Shown: positions 31,893-39,946, numbered from the stretch's first letter. The stretch is DNA of 40,448 bases from Hymenobacter glacieicola (GCF_014640315.1 NZ_BMGS01000018.1:1-40448); one strand, 5' to 3'. The notes: generated by a model from the letters alone, not told the origin. Translations and numbers: made by a program.

Positions 31893-32276
31893 GGTGATGA
31901 GGTGAAAAGTAATAGGTGATGAGGTAACAGGTGACAGGTAATAGGTGATAGGTGATAGGTGATAGGTAAACGGGAAGGGGTACTGGAGGATTTTTGAGGC
32001 AGGGAGGTTAAAATGTAATAATAGCGCGGCAAAATAGGTAAAGGCACTGACCAGCCCCAGCGGGGCGGCAGCTCGGTAGTCAATAGTTCGGTGTAGTAAG
32101 TCGAGCCCCCCCCCGCAGGGCGACACCACGTGGTTGAACGAGTAAATGCCGCCCTGCGGGGGCTTACGTGTGTTAAGTAGCGCTGGCTTCTACTGATATG
32201 CCACCCCACTGCCCCCCTCACCTGTCACCATTCACCATTCACCTGTCACTTTTCACCTCTTCACCTCATCACCTTT
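31893..32276. repeat. GGTGA-unit inverted-repeat element C with heptamer run and inner hairpin
   Basis: The left arm (31893-31968) holds GGTGATGAGGTGAAAAGT, more GGTGA units and nearly four copies of heptamer ATAGGTG (31941-31967). The right arm (32218-32276) holds the complementary units, ending CACCTCATCACC. The core contains a second inverted repeat: AGCCCCC and GCAGGGCG around 32105-32122 against CGCCCTGCGGGGGCT near 32150-32164, with nine C in a row at 32106-32114. The element fills the 386-nt spacer between proC and the GT2 gene, so it must hold or replace the proC promoter. Confidence 0.8.
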
Positions 32277-33474
32277 TATGCTGAAACCGTTGGGTCGGCT
32301 CCCACACGGTGGTTTTCACCCCACTTAAAAAGCGCCAGAGGCCCAGCAGCAGCGCGGCATTCATGCTATAGAAGTGGGTGATAAAGCGTAGCAGCCGCGC
32401 GTGTATGCCCACGCGGTGCAAGGCCCCGTCCAGGAGCAGCAGCAAAGGGGCGCCGAGCTGCCCCAGCAGCAGTAGCTGGTAAAACCACCCGCCCCCGCGG
32501 ACTACCAACACCATGTTAGCCAGCACCATAACCAGCAGCAACAAGGGCGTGAGCCAGCGCAGCACCTTGTGCGACCAGTAGGCGAAACTCACGCCGCGCC
32601 AGGGCGGCCAGAGCAGGCGCCGGAACGCGACCAGGTTCTGGAAGTTGCCGGTGGAAATGCGGGCTTTGCGCCGGAACTCCTCGGGCAGCTTATCCGATAC
32701 GTCCTCGTGGCAGACGGCCGCCAGCTCGTTAATGGCCTGGTAACCCTCTTGAAGCACGGCCATCGAGATAAAGAAGTCATCGACGATGAAGGAGGCCGGG
32801 GCCGGGTGGTAGCAGGCCCGGCGCACGGCAAAGCACCCGCCGAAAGCTCCAATCATGGTGCCCCACACCACGCCTTCCTGGTATTTAATCTGGTTTTCGC
32901 GCTCCAGGTAGGCTTTTTCCTGGCCGGAAATACCGTCGCGGCGGTGGTCGAGGTTGAGGATGTGGCCGCCTACCTGCCCGATGCGCGGGTTGCGGAAGTG
33001 TTTGACCAGGTGATAGAGCGTGTCTGGGGTGAAGAACACGTTGGCATCGGTGAGCACCAGTACCGGGGCGGTAGCTTCCGCCGACAAGGCTTCCATGACG
33101 CCGGGCTTGCCGGTGCGCTGCCGAAACGGCCGGAACTGCAGGCCCGGATACTCGGCCATCAGCTTCTCTACCAGGGCGTTGGTCTGGTCCTGGGAGTTAT
33201 CGGAGCCGATGTAGAAGGTGAGTTTATTGAGCGGGTAGGTGGTAGCAAACGTGGAGCGGATTTTTTGCTCTATTACCTGCTCCTCATTGTACACGGCCAG
33301 CAGCACATCTACGCGGGGCAGCTCGGGGCTGGTGGGCGGGTACACCTCCGGGTTTTGCTGGCGGCCCCGGGCCAGGCGGGCCAGCAGCAGCGGAAACAGC
33401 ACGTAGGTATGCGCCACCAGCAGCAGACTGCCCCCCAGCGCCCCGGCCGCTATACTATCAATGAGCGGCGGCAC
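32269..33474 (-). CDS. GT2 membrane glycosyltransferase
   Basis: A 401-aa product from GTG 33474 (MPPLIDSIAAGALGG). One N-terminal helix (about 5-30) is followed by a cytoplasmic GT-A domain with VDVLLAVYNEE, GSDNSQDQT, VLTDANVFF (DxD-like), GAFGGCFAVRR, VDDFFISMAVL and the EFRRKARISTGNFQNL region. Two or three C-terminal helices (about 300-375) complete it. This is the layout of processive or polyprenyl-type GT2 enzymes that build surface polysaccharides. It starts 17 nt inside the GT4 gene, so the two are translationally coupled. A GGTGA repeat reaches into its last few codons. Confidence 0.88.
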   Translation of the reverse strand: MPPLIDSIAAGALGGSLLLVAHTYVLFPLLLARLARGRQQNPEVYPPTSPELPRVDVLLAVYNEEQVIEQKIRSTFATTYPLNKLTFYIGSDNSQDQTNALVEKLMAEYPGLQFRPFRQRTGKPGVMEALSAEATAPVLVLTDANVFFTPDTLYHLVKHFRNPRIGQVGGHILNLDHRRDGISGQEKAYLERENQIKYQEGVVWGTMIGAFGGCFAVRRACYHPAPASFIVDDFFISMAVLQEGYQAINELAAVCHEDVSDKLPEEFRRKARISTGNFQNLVAFRRLLWPPWRGVSFAYWSHKVLRWLTPLLLLVMVLANMVLVVRGGGWFYQLLLLGQLGAPLLLLLDGALHRVGIHARLLRFITHFYSMNAALLLGLWRFLSGVKTTVWEPTQRFQHKR

Positions 33475-34684
33475 GGCGCTGGGGCGTCAGGATGGTGTAC
33501 AGGTCGAGGAAGCTTTCCACTACCCGGCGGTTGTCGTAGAGGCGGGCAATGGTGCGGGCGGCTTCCTCCCCGATGGCCTGCTGGCCCAGCTCGCCGCGGT
33601 AGTAGCGGCCTAGGCGCTCCACCCATTCGGTGGGTTCGTCGCAGAGCACAATATCAAAGTTGTCGCGCACGTGAATGCCTTCGGAGCCCAGGCCGGTGCT
33701 GATAATGCACTTGCCCAGGGCCATGCCCTCAATAATTTTAATGCGCATGCCGCCCCCACTGAGCAAAGGCACCAGCATCACCTCGTACTGCTGCATAAAC
33801 TGCGCCGCCGACTCCACGAAGCCGTGAACGGTAACGCCGGGCAAGCTCAGGTTGCGAATGTGGGCCGGGGTTTCCTTGCCGGCAATGTGCAGTTCCAGCT
33901 CCGGGTAGAGCTCATGGGCCTTGGGCCACACCTCCCGCAGAAACCAGTCGACGCCTTCTTGGTTGGGCAGCCAATCCAGGGAGCCAATCATGAACAAGGT
34001 GCGGGGTTTGGGCTTGAGGGCCAGGTTGCGCTGAAACCGGTTCAGGTCGACGCCGGCGGGCACGAACACCACCGGCTCCTGGCAGCCCAGCAGGCGCAGG
34101 CGGCGCTGGTCGGGCTCGGTAATGGCGGCCACGGCATCGAAGCGCGGCAGCGTGCGGTGCTCAAAGCGCCGCAGGCGCTTGGCCAGGTGGGTCAGGTAGA
34201 GCTTCTTCAGCGGATTTGCTTCGCGCTCGGCCAGCATTTGCCAGATGGTGTACTCCACGTTGTGCGCCCGTAGCACCACCGGCACACCCGGGGCCAGCCG
34301 TTTCACCGCGTCCACGTACCACGATACCAAGCCGCCTTCTACCTGCACCATGTCAATGCTTTCGGTGCGGAGCAGCTCCTGCAGGCGGGCCTCCACGGCC
34401 GGACTCACAAACCGCTCAATGTTGTAGGGCAGCTCACTGAGCAGCAGGTTGCGCAGCGCTTTTACCGGCGACAGGCGCGTGTCTACGTCCACGGGCACAA
34501 GGCGCACGTTGGGGCCCAGGTGGTCGAGCACATCGGCGGGCTGGTGGTGCTTGGGCGTGTTCAGGGCTAGCACGGTTACCTGGTGCCCCGCCCGGCTCAA
34601 CCCCGCCGTAACATCATACATGGCAATGGCCCCACCATCAGTAGGCGGATACGGAACGCGCGGACAAAGCTGAAGAATATGCAC
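33458..34684 (-). CDS. GT4 family glycosyltransferase
   Basis: The GTG at 34684 (VHILQLCPRVPYPPTDGGA) fits the family N-terminus; the frame to 34852 adds sequence without family match. The product is 408 aa. The GT-B fold is shown by an N-terminal half with YPPTDGGAIAMYDVTAGLSRAGH and VVLRAHNVEYTIW. The C-terminal half has FMIGSLDWLPNQEGVDWFL, LHIAGKETP, VTVHGFVESAAQFM and the nucleotide-sugar site EGMALGKCIISTGLGSEGI. It probably transfers a sugar from a nucleotide donor in exopolysaccharide or glycolipid synthesis. The downstream GT2 overlaps it by 17 nt. A TAGCTTTG box lies 24 nt upstream. Confidence 0.9.
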   Translation of the reverse strand: MHILQLCPRVPYPPTDGGAIAMYDVTAGLSRAGHQVTVLALNTPKHHQPADVLDHLGPNVRLVPVDVDTRLSPVKALRNLLLSELPYNIERFVSPAVEARLQELLRTESIDMVQVEGGLVSWYVDAVKRLAPGVPVVLRAHNVEYTIWQMLAEREANPLKKLYLTHLAKRLRRFEHRTLPRFDAVAAITEPDQRRLRLLGCQEPVVFVPAGVDLNRFQRNLALKPKPRTLFMIGSLDWLPNQEGVDWFLREVWPKAHELYPELELHIAGKETPAHIRNLSLPGVTVHGFVESAAQFMQQYEVMLVPLLSGGGMRIKIIEGMALGKCIISTGLGSEGIHVRDNFDIVLCDEPTEWVERLGRYYRGELGQQAIGEEAARTIARLYDNRRVVESFLDLYTILTPQRRAAAH

Positions 34685-34707
34685 GGGAAGCAGTGGGTTA
34701 GGGCCGG

Positions 34708-34715
34708 CAAAGCTA
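34708..34715 (-). promoter_or_regulatory. Candidate -7 box of GT4/GT2 operon
   Basis: TAGCTTTG on the minus strand matches TAnnTTTG exactly and ends 23 nt before the GTG start. No TTG at the usual -33 distance. Confidence 0.35.
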
Positions 34716-34750
34716 CGAATGTAGGCTGGAGAACCACTGAACCAGCCCAA

Positions 34751-34856
34751 CCGGTAGCGCGCAGCGCCGGCGGCGCGTGTGGTTACCCGACCCTCATCAC
34801 GGCAGCACGGCAGCCAGCAACCGTACGCGCCGCCGGCGCCAGGCGCTGCCAACCGG
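34751..34856. repeat. GC-rich imperfect inverted repeat
   Basis: Arms 34751-34784 and 34819-34856 pair imperfectly around a perfect 15-bp core GCGCCGGCGGCGCGT (34764-34778 with 34825-34839). It fills the spacer between the K+ channel gene and the GT4 gene and resembles none of the other repeats here. Confidence 0.7.
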
Positions 34857-34864
34857 CAAACCGC

Positions 34865-35947
34865 CTACCCAACCTGCCGGAACTGGTCAAGGAGGCTGGT
34901 AATCTGAGCGTCGGTGCCCAGAAACAGCAGCACGTCGCCGGGGTCCGGCACCAGATCGGCCGCCGGACTTACCGTGAAGCCGCCTACCTGGTGCTTGAGG
35001 CCGATAACGGTGGCGCCGGTGCGCGAGCGGATGTCCAGCTCCCGAATGCTGCGCCCGCGCCACTCTGGCCGCAACTCTTCGGAGCGCAGCTCCTCCAACC
35101 GCAACTTATTGGGCCCCAGGCCGGAAATCATATCCAGAAAGCGGATTACCTCGGGCCGGGTAATGAGGTTGGCCATGTGGGAGCCCCCAATTTCGTCGGG
35201 CATCACCACGGAATCGGCGCCGGCGCGCAGCAGCTTGGTTTCCGAGCTTTTGAGGCTGGCGCGGGCAATGATGGTGATGTCGGGGCTTAGCTCGCGGGCG
35301 GTCAGGGCCACGAACACGTTGTCGGCATCCTTGGGTAGGGCCGTGATGAGGGCCCGGGCCCGGGTTACGCCGGCCGCGCGCAGCGTCTCATCCAGGGTTG
35401 CGTCGCCGAACACGGTCGGAATGGCCTCGCCGGTGGCATCCGCGTCCTCTTTCAGCAAGGTTTCGTTCTGTTCCACTACCACCACATCGGCCCCGCTGGC
35501 GCGCAACTCGTGGTAGGCCTTGCGGCCGTTGCGGCCAAATCCGCAGACGATAACGTGACCCGAGTAATTGCGGATGGCCTGGTCGTTTCTCAGCATGGTA
35601 AACATGGTCCGCAGGCCCCCGTCGAAGATGTAGGTGGTAAGCACCGACAACAGGTAGGCCAGCATCAAGAGGTTAAAGAAGATATAGAACGAGACGAACA
35701 GCCGCCCGGCCGGCGCCAACGGGTGCAGTTCCCCGAAGCCCACCGTCGAGACGGTTATCATGGTCATGTAGAAGGCATCGACGAAGGTGAATTTTTCAAT
35801 CCACATAAAGCCGACTACCCCCACAGCAAAGCTGAACGCCGTGAGGGCCAAGGCTCCCACAAACCGGCTCAAATTGAAGCGGTGCCAGATGTTGCGCACG
35901 TAGCGCAGGGCATTCGGGCGCAGCGGTGGAGGTAAGGATTCAGGCAT
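34865..35947 (-). CDS. Potassium channel protein with RCK (TrkA-N/TrkA-C) domains
   Basis: The ATG at 35947 (MPESLPPPLRPNALRYV) gives 360 aa. Two membrane helices flank a pore loop with the selectivity filter TVSTVGFGE (65-73), a variant of TVGYGD seen in bacterial channels. The RCK-N domain (from about 131) begins HVIVCGFGRNGRKAYHEL, a Rossmann nucleotide-binding loop. The TrkA-C domain follows (about 280-360; WRGRSIRELDIRSRTGATVIGLK, PGDVLLFLGT). This is the MthK/YugO type of ligand-gated channel. The N-terminal part after the start is short and basic. A TACCTTTG promoter box lies 3 nt before the ATG. Confidence 0.93.
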   Translation of the reverse strand: MPESLPPPLRPNALRYVRNIWHRFNLSRFVGALALTAFSFAVGVVGFMWIEKFTFVDAFYMTMITVSTVGFGELHPLAPAGRLFVSFYIFFNLLMLAYLLSVLTTYIFDGGLRTMFTMLRNDQAIRNYSGHVIVCGFGRNGRKAYHELRASGADVVVVEQNETLLKEDADATGEAIPTVFGDATLDETLRAAGVTRARALITALPKDADNVFVALTARELSPDITIIARASLKSSETKLLRAGADSVVMPDEIGGSHMANLITRPEVIRFLDMISGLGPNKLRLEELRSEELRPEWRGRSIRELDIRSRTGATVIGLKHQVGGFTVSPAADLVPDPGDVLLFLGTDAQITSLLDQFRQVG

Positions 35948-35950
35948 GCT

Positions 35951-35983
35951 CAAAGGTACACCCCGCAGCTTGGGGCCGCCAAA
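35951..35983 (-). promoter_or_regulatory. Candidate promoter giving leaderless mRNA (K+ channel gene)
   Basis: On the minus strand: TTTG (35983-35980), 21-nt spacer, TACCTTTG (35958-35951), then 3 nt to the ATG. The match to the Bacteroidota consensus is exact in both boxes. A start site 5-7 nt downstream would fall on or just after the A of the ATG. Confidence 0.55.
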
Positions 35984-36097
35984 CGCCGCACGTTTCATTC
36001 TGCCCAGCTCTCATGCCGAACATGCCGTGCATCAAGCGGCGACGAGGAAGCTAGGTCAAGTGAACATTTAGGGTTGATGTATTGCGTAATTCAGAAC
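35984..36097. other. Spacer before palindromic element
   Basis: About 114 nt without recognised signal. The 419-nt spacer between the K+ channel gene and dnaG is otherwise taken up by the compound repeat at 36098-36245 and 121 nt (36246-36366) with nothing evident. Confidence 0.5.
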
Positions 36098-36245
36098 GTC
36101 ATGCCGAGCGCCGCGAAGCATCTCGCTCGGCTGATACTGTGGCAGTAATTCAACGAAGTGGTAGAGATGCTTCGACAAGCTCAGCATGACAGATAGTTTG
36201 GCAACCTCAGCCGAGCGAGATGCTTCGCCTGTGGCTCGGCATGAC
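36098..36245. repeat. Palindromic GTCATGCCGAGC element, compound copy 4
   Basis: Outer arms GTCATGCCGAGC (36098-36109) and complement (36234-36245); inner arms of 22 nt pair perfectly (36113-36134 with 36207-36228; GCGAAGCATCTCGCTCGGCT...). An additional half element (36164-36190) reads GTCATGCTGAGC...AAGCATCTC on the minus strand. Confidence 0.85.
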
Positions 36246-36366
36246 GGCCTTCAAGCCACCTGTTAACAGCTCCTAATTACTAAAGGCAAAGCCCCTTCGT
36301 CGCCGTTTAATGCGCGGAATACTCAGCAGAACAGTTTCTTAACCCGTGTTTGTTCTTGCCCAACGT

Positions 36367-38448
36367 TTACAGGGAAGCGCGCGGAATGACGGTGCCCAGC
36401 ATATTGGCCAGCTGGTTGTCCATCTGTTTGAGCAGGCGAATGTTGGTCAGGTGCTCATCCAGGGCGGCCTCGTCCATGGGGTGGCGCAGGGCCTCCATGT
36501 GCTCGGCCAGGGCACGCTCCACGTTCACTTTATTGAAGCGCAGAATGGCGTTGTCGCAGGCGGTTTGCAGCAGGTCCAGCTCCCGGGGCACGTAAATCTG
36601 GTGGGTGGTCCAGTTGGGGCTCAGCTCGTACTTTTCGGTGGCCAGCTCCGCCACGAGGTTGCGAATATCACTGCGGCCGTGCTGAATAAGGGTGCGCACC
36701 TCGGGCCAGCGGCCCTGGTGGAGCTCCTCCCGGCACAGGTGCAGCAAATCGGCGTAGATGCCGGTTTTAAAGGGCGTATCGTCGAGTTGCTGCAACAAGT
36801 ACTGGGCCACGCTCACGTCGGGGGCCAGGGGCTGGGGCGAGTAGAGCAGCAGCAGGCGTACTACCTCCCGCTCGCACTGTTCCAGCACGTCGGGGATGGG
36901 TTCGAGGTCTTCCTTGGTGAGGATTTGCAGGTCGCCGCCCCCGCCCATCATCAGGTCCTCGGGCGAAGCGCCGTACATCAGGGCCTCGGCTTCCTCCTCC
37001 GGGCTCATGGGCCGCGGAGCCGGACGCGGCGCAGCCGGCGCGGACTGCGCGGTACTCGGGGCGGCCCCATTCCCTACCCCACTGCCGCCGCCCGAACTGC
37101 CGCCGGGCGCCTTCTGCGTGGCGTTGCGGACAATTTTGTTGTACTCCGTGATGAGCACCTGCTCATCGATGCTGAAGGCCTGGGAGGTTTGCTGCAGAAA
37201 CACCTGGCGCTTAATCGGGTCGGGCACTTTCCCAATGCTTTGCAGCACCTCCCGAATGGCCTCGGCCTTCCTCACCGGGTCCTGGGCGGCCTCGCGGCTC
37301 ACCAGGTCGGTTTTAAACTGAATGAAGTCCTGGCTGGCCTGCTCCAGGTGCTCCTTAAACTTCTGGTCGCCGACTTTGCGGATGTAGCTGTCCGGGTCGT
37401 CGCCGTCGGGAAACAGCACCACGCGCACGTTCAGGCCGCCTTCCAGCAGCATGTCAATGCCCCGCAGCGAGGCCCGGATGCCGGCCGCGTCGCCGTCGTA
37501 GAGCACCGTCACGTTGTCGGTGTAGCGCTTGATGAGGCGAATTTGCCCGTCCGTGAGCGACGTCCCCGACGAGGCCACTACGTTCTTGATGTCGCCCTGG
37601 TGCAGGCTCAGCACGTCGAGGTAGCCCTCCACCAGGTAGCACAGCTCCTCGGTCCGGATGGCCTGCCGGGCCTGGTAGAGGCCGTAGAGTACGTCGGACT
37701 TGTGGTAGATTTCCGACTCCGGCGAGTTGAGGTACTTGGCCGTCTTGTCGTTGGGCTTGAGCGTGCGCGCCCCAAACCCAATCACGCGGCCCGACACGTT
37801 GTGAATCGGGAACATCACGCGGCCCCGGAACCGGTCGTAGCGGCGGCCAGTGTCCTGGCCCTGGTCGTCCTCGCGCCGAATGATGAGGCCGGTTTTTTCC
37901 AGGTACTTCTGCTCGAAGCCCGCCGCCGTGGCCGACTTCAGCAAGTCGTCCCACTGATCCAGCGAATACCCCAGCTCGAAGGTTTTGATGGTGGTCTGGT
38001 TCAGGCCGCGCTGGCGCAGGTAGCTCAGCCCGATGCTCTGGCCCTCGTCGGTAGAGAGCAGCAGCTTGTGGTAGTGGTCCTTGGCCCAGTTCGAAACGAT
38101 GAACTGCGAGTCTTTTTCGTTTTGGGCCAGCTGCTGCTCCGGGGTCTTTTCCTCCTCCTCAACGTCGATGCCGTACTTTTTGGCCAGGTACTTCAGGGCC
38201 TCCACGTAGCTGGTGCCCTCAATGTCCATGATGAACTGCACCACCCCGCCGGCCTTGCCGCAGCCAAAGCACTTGTAGAGGCCCTTGGCCGGGGCCACCG
38301 AAAAGCTCGGCGACTTTTCGTGGTGAAACGGGCAGCAGGCCCACATGTTCTGGCCCTTGCGCTTCAAGCTCACAAAATCACCGACTACCTCTACAATGTC
38401 GGCATGGTGAATGATTTGATCAACGGTTTCCTTCGGGATGCGGGCCAT
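36367..38448 (-). CDS. dnaG: DNA primase
   Basis: Makes RNA primers at the replication fork. The ATG at 38448 (MARIPKETVDQIIHHADIVEVV) is the conserved start; the frame to 38541 adds 31 unrelated residues. The product is 693 aa. The CHC2 zinc-binding domain has Cys39, His42, Cys60 and Cys63 (CPFHHEKSPSF, YKCFGCGKAGG). The polymerase core has FRGRVMFPIHNVSGRVIGFG, and the Toprim motifs are LVEGYLDVLSL and VLYDGDAAG. A Gly/Ser/Pro/Ala-rich linker (GGSSGGGSGVGNG) separates the core from the helicase-binding C-terminus. The gene is divergent from mrp. A TACCTTTG box lies 8 nt upstream of the ATG. Confidence 0.97.
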   Translation of the reverse strand: MARIPKETVDQIIHHADIVEVVGDFVSLKRKGQNMWACCPFHHEKSPSFSVAPAKGLYKCFGCGKAGGVVQFIMDIEGTSYVEALKYLAKKYGIDVEEEEKTPEQQLAQNEKDSQFIVSNWAKDHYHKLLLSTDEGQSIGLSYLRQRGLNQTTIKTFELGYSLDQWDDLLKSATAAGFEQKYLEKTGLIIRREDDQGQDTGRRYDRFRGRVMFPIHNVSGRVIGFGARTLKPNDKTAKYLNSPESEIYHKSDVLYGLYQARQAIRTEELCYLVEGYLDVLSLHQGDIKNVVASSGTSLTDGQIRLIKRYTDNVTVLYDGDAAGIRASLRGIDMLLEGGLNVRVVLFPDGDDPDSYIRKVGDQKFKEHLEQASQDFIQFKTDLVSREAAQDPVRKAEAIREVLQSIGKVPDPIKRQVFLQQTSQAFSIDEQVLITEYNKIVRNATQKAPGGSSGGGSGVGNGAAPSTAQSAPAAPRPAPRPMSPEEEAEALMYGASPEDLMMGGGGDLQILTKEDLEPIPDVLEQCEREVVRLLLLYSPQPLAPDVSVAQYLLQQLDDTPFKTGIYADLLHLCREELHQGRWPEVRTLIQHGRSDIRNLVAELATEKYELSPNWTTHQIYVPRELDLLQTACDNAILRFNKVNVERALAEHMEALRHPMDEAALDEHLTNIRLLKQMDNQLANMLGTVIPRASL

Positions 38449-38456
38449 ACTATCCG

Positions 38457-38464
38457 CAAAGGTA
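38457..38464 (-). promoter_or_regulatory. Candidate -7 box of dnaG
   Basis: TACCTTTG on the minus strand, an exact TAnnTTTG match, ends 8 nt before the dnaG ATG. The leader would be only a few nt. No -33 TTG at the usual distance. Confidence 0.45.
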
Positions 38465-38632
38465 GGCAGGAACCCGCGCGAAGTTGCACTTGGCGCACAA
38501 GGGTAGCGCCTTCCTATGCGTTGGTGCGCCCGGCAGTACAAGCGCGAGCTACTCGCCTTGCTCGTGGGCCAAGCGGGAACTCAGCGGTACATTCTTTCCA
38601 ACTTCCGACCCGGTTTCCGGGTTATCTTTGCG

Positions 38633-38640
38633 CTTTGCTT
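38633..38640 (+). promoter_or_regulatory. Candidate -7 box of mrp
   Basis: TATCTTTG matches TAnnTTTG exactly and ends 24 nt before the mrp ATG. No clear -33 TTG. Confidence 0.4.
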
Positions 38641-38664
38641 TCGCACTTTCTTCCCCTGACTATA

Positions 38665-39768
38665 ATGGCAACCATAACCAAAGAAGACGTCCTCAAGGCG
38701 CTGAGCTACGTGGAGGAACCCGACCTGGGCAAAGACCTCGTGACCCTCAACATGATTGAGGACGTAGCCATTGACGGTAACCGCGTGTCGTTTACGGTCG
38801 TCCTGACCACTCCGGCTTGCCCGCTTAAGCAGCTCATTCACGATGCCTGCGAGCGGGCTATCCATACGATGGTGGATAAAGAGGCGGAGGTAGTCATTGT
38901 GATGACTTCGCGCGTGACCACCATGCGCCAAAACCAGGACGTGCTGCCCGGCGTGAAAAACATCATTGCCATTGCCTCGGGCAAGGGCGGCGTGGGTAAG
39001 AGCACCGTTACGGCCAACCTGGCCATTGCCCTGGCCAAAACCGGCGCTAAAGTAGGCCTCGTGGATGCCGATATTTCGGGCCCTTCCATGCCCCTGATGT
39101 TTGGGGTGGAAGCTGCCCGCCCCCACGTGTACCAGAACGCGCAGGGCCGCAACCTGATTCAGCCGGTAGAAGCCCACGGCGTGAAGCTGATGAGCATTGG
39201 CTTCCTGGCCCCCGCGGAGTCGGCCATAGTGTGGCGCGGCCCCATGGCTTCGTCGGCGCTAAAGCAGTTTATCACGGAAGTGGAATGGGGCGAGTTGGAC
39301 TACCTGCTCCTGGACATGCCCCCCGGCACCTCCGACATCCACCTGACCATGGTGCAGACCGTGCCCGTCACGGGCTCGCTCATCGTGACCACGCCCCAGA
39401 AAGTAGCCCTGGCCGACGCCGAGAAGGGTTTGCAGATGTTCCGCCTACCCCAGATTAACGTGCCGGTGCTGGGCATTGTGGAGAATATGGCCTGGTTTAC
39501 CCCCGCCGAGCTACCCGACAATAAGTACTTCATCTTCGGGGAAGGCGGCGGCCAGCAGCTCGCCACCAAGCACGACGTACCGCTGCTGGGTCATATTCCG
39601 TTGGTGCAGAGCATCCGCGAAAATGGCGACCAAGGCACGCCCGCCATTCTGCAGGATGGCTCGCCCGCTGCGGCCGTGTTTGAGCAGCTGGCCGAGGACC
39701 TGGCCCGCCAGGTATCCATCCGCAATGCCGTAGCGCCCCGCACCAACGTGGTGCAGATGCAGTCCTAG
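38665..39768 (+). CDS. mrp: Mrp/ApbC-type Fe-S cluster carrier P-loop ATPase
   Basis: The ATG at 38665 (MATITKEDVLKALSYVEEP) gives 367 aa. The N-terminal MIP18/DUF59 domain (about 1-82) is followed by a ParA-like ATPase: deviant Walker A SGKGGVGKST (105-114), LVDADISGPSMP, WRGPMASSALKQF and LLLDMPPGTSDIHLTM. Family members bind and pass on Fe-S clusters. The usual CxxC pair after NM(S/A) is replaced by NMAWFTPAELPDNKY, which I recall as typical for Bacteroidota, so cluster binding may differ. The frame stays open 2.3 kb upstream, antisense to dnaG; that extension is not coding. A NifU-like gene follows on the same strand after 178 nt. Confidence 0.95.
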   Translation: MATITKEDVLKALSYVEEPDLGKDLVTLNMIEDVAIDGNRVSFTVVLTTPACPLKQLIHDACERAIHTMVDKEAEVVIVMTSRVTTMRQNQDVLPGVKNIIAIASGKGGVGKSTVTANLAIALAKTGAKVGLVDADISGPSMPLMFGVEAARPHVYQNAQGRNLIQPVEAHGVKLMSIGFLAPAESAIVWRGPMASSALKQFITEVEWGELDYLLLDMPPGTSDIHLTMVQTVPVTGSLIVTTPQKVALADAEKGLQMFRLPQINVPVLGIVENMAWFTPAELPDNKYFIFGEGGGQQLATKHDVPLLGHIPLVQSIRENGDQGTPAILQDGSPAAAVFEQLAEDLARQVSIRNAVAPRTNVVQMQS

Positions 39769-39851
39769 CGCCGCGGTGCCGGGCGGCGGGTCGTGGGCGA
39801 CTCGTACGCCCGGCCGTTGTGCTACGGGCAACTTTACTACCCCGCGTGGTG

Positions 39852-39884
39852 TTGCCTTCATACGCGCCAAAAGCCTTACCTTTG
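39852..39884 (+). promoter_or_regulatory. Candidate promoter of NifU-like gene
   Basis: TTG (39852-39854), 22-nt spacer, TACCTTTG (39877-39884), the latter an exact match to TAnnTTTG. It ends 62 nt before the ATG, so the gene can be transcribed apart from mrp. Confidence 0.5.
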
Positions 39885-39946
39885 AAGAAGTACGCTGCTG
39901 CTACCTACCTGGGTGCCCGCCGCTGCAGCAACTCAATCTGTGATTC

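Noticed and set aside
31883..32221. A 113-residue N-terminal extension of proC
   Set aside because: It translates the GGTGA repeat array into runs of HLSPIT/HLLPHH-like residues. The Rossmann start at 31882 matches the family.
36346..38664. A 1,140-codon frame that joins mrp to 2.3 kb upstream on the plus strand
   Set aside because: It runs antisense to dnaG, whose motifs and start are clear. The Mrp family start at 38665 is conserved. High GC keeps the antisense frame open by chance.
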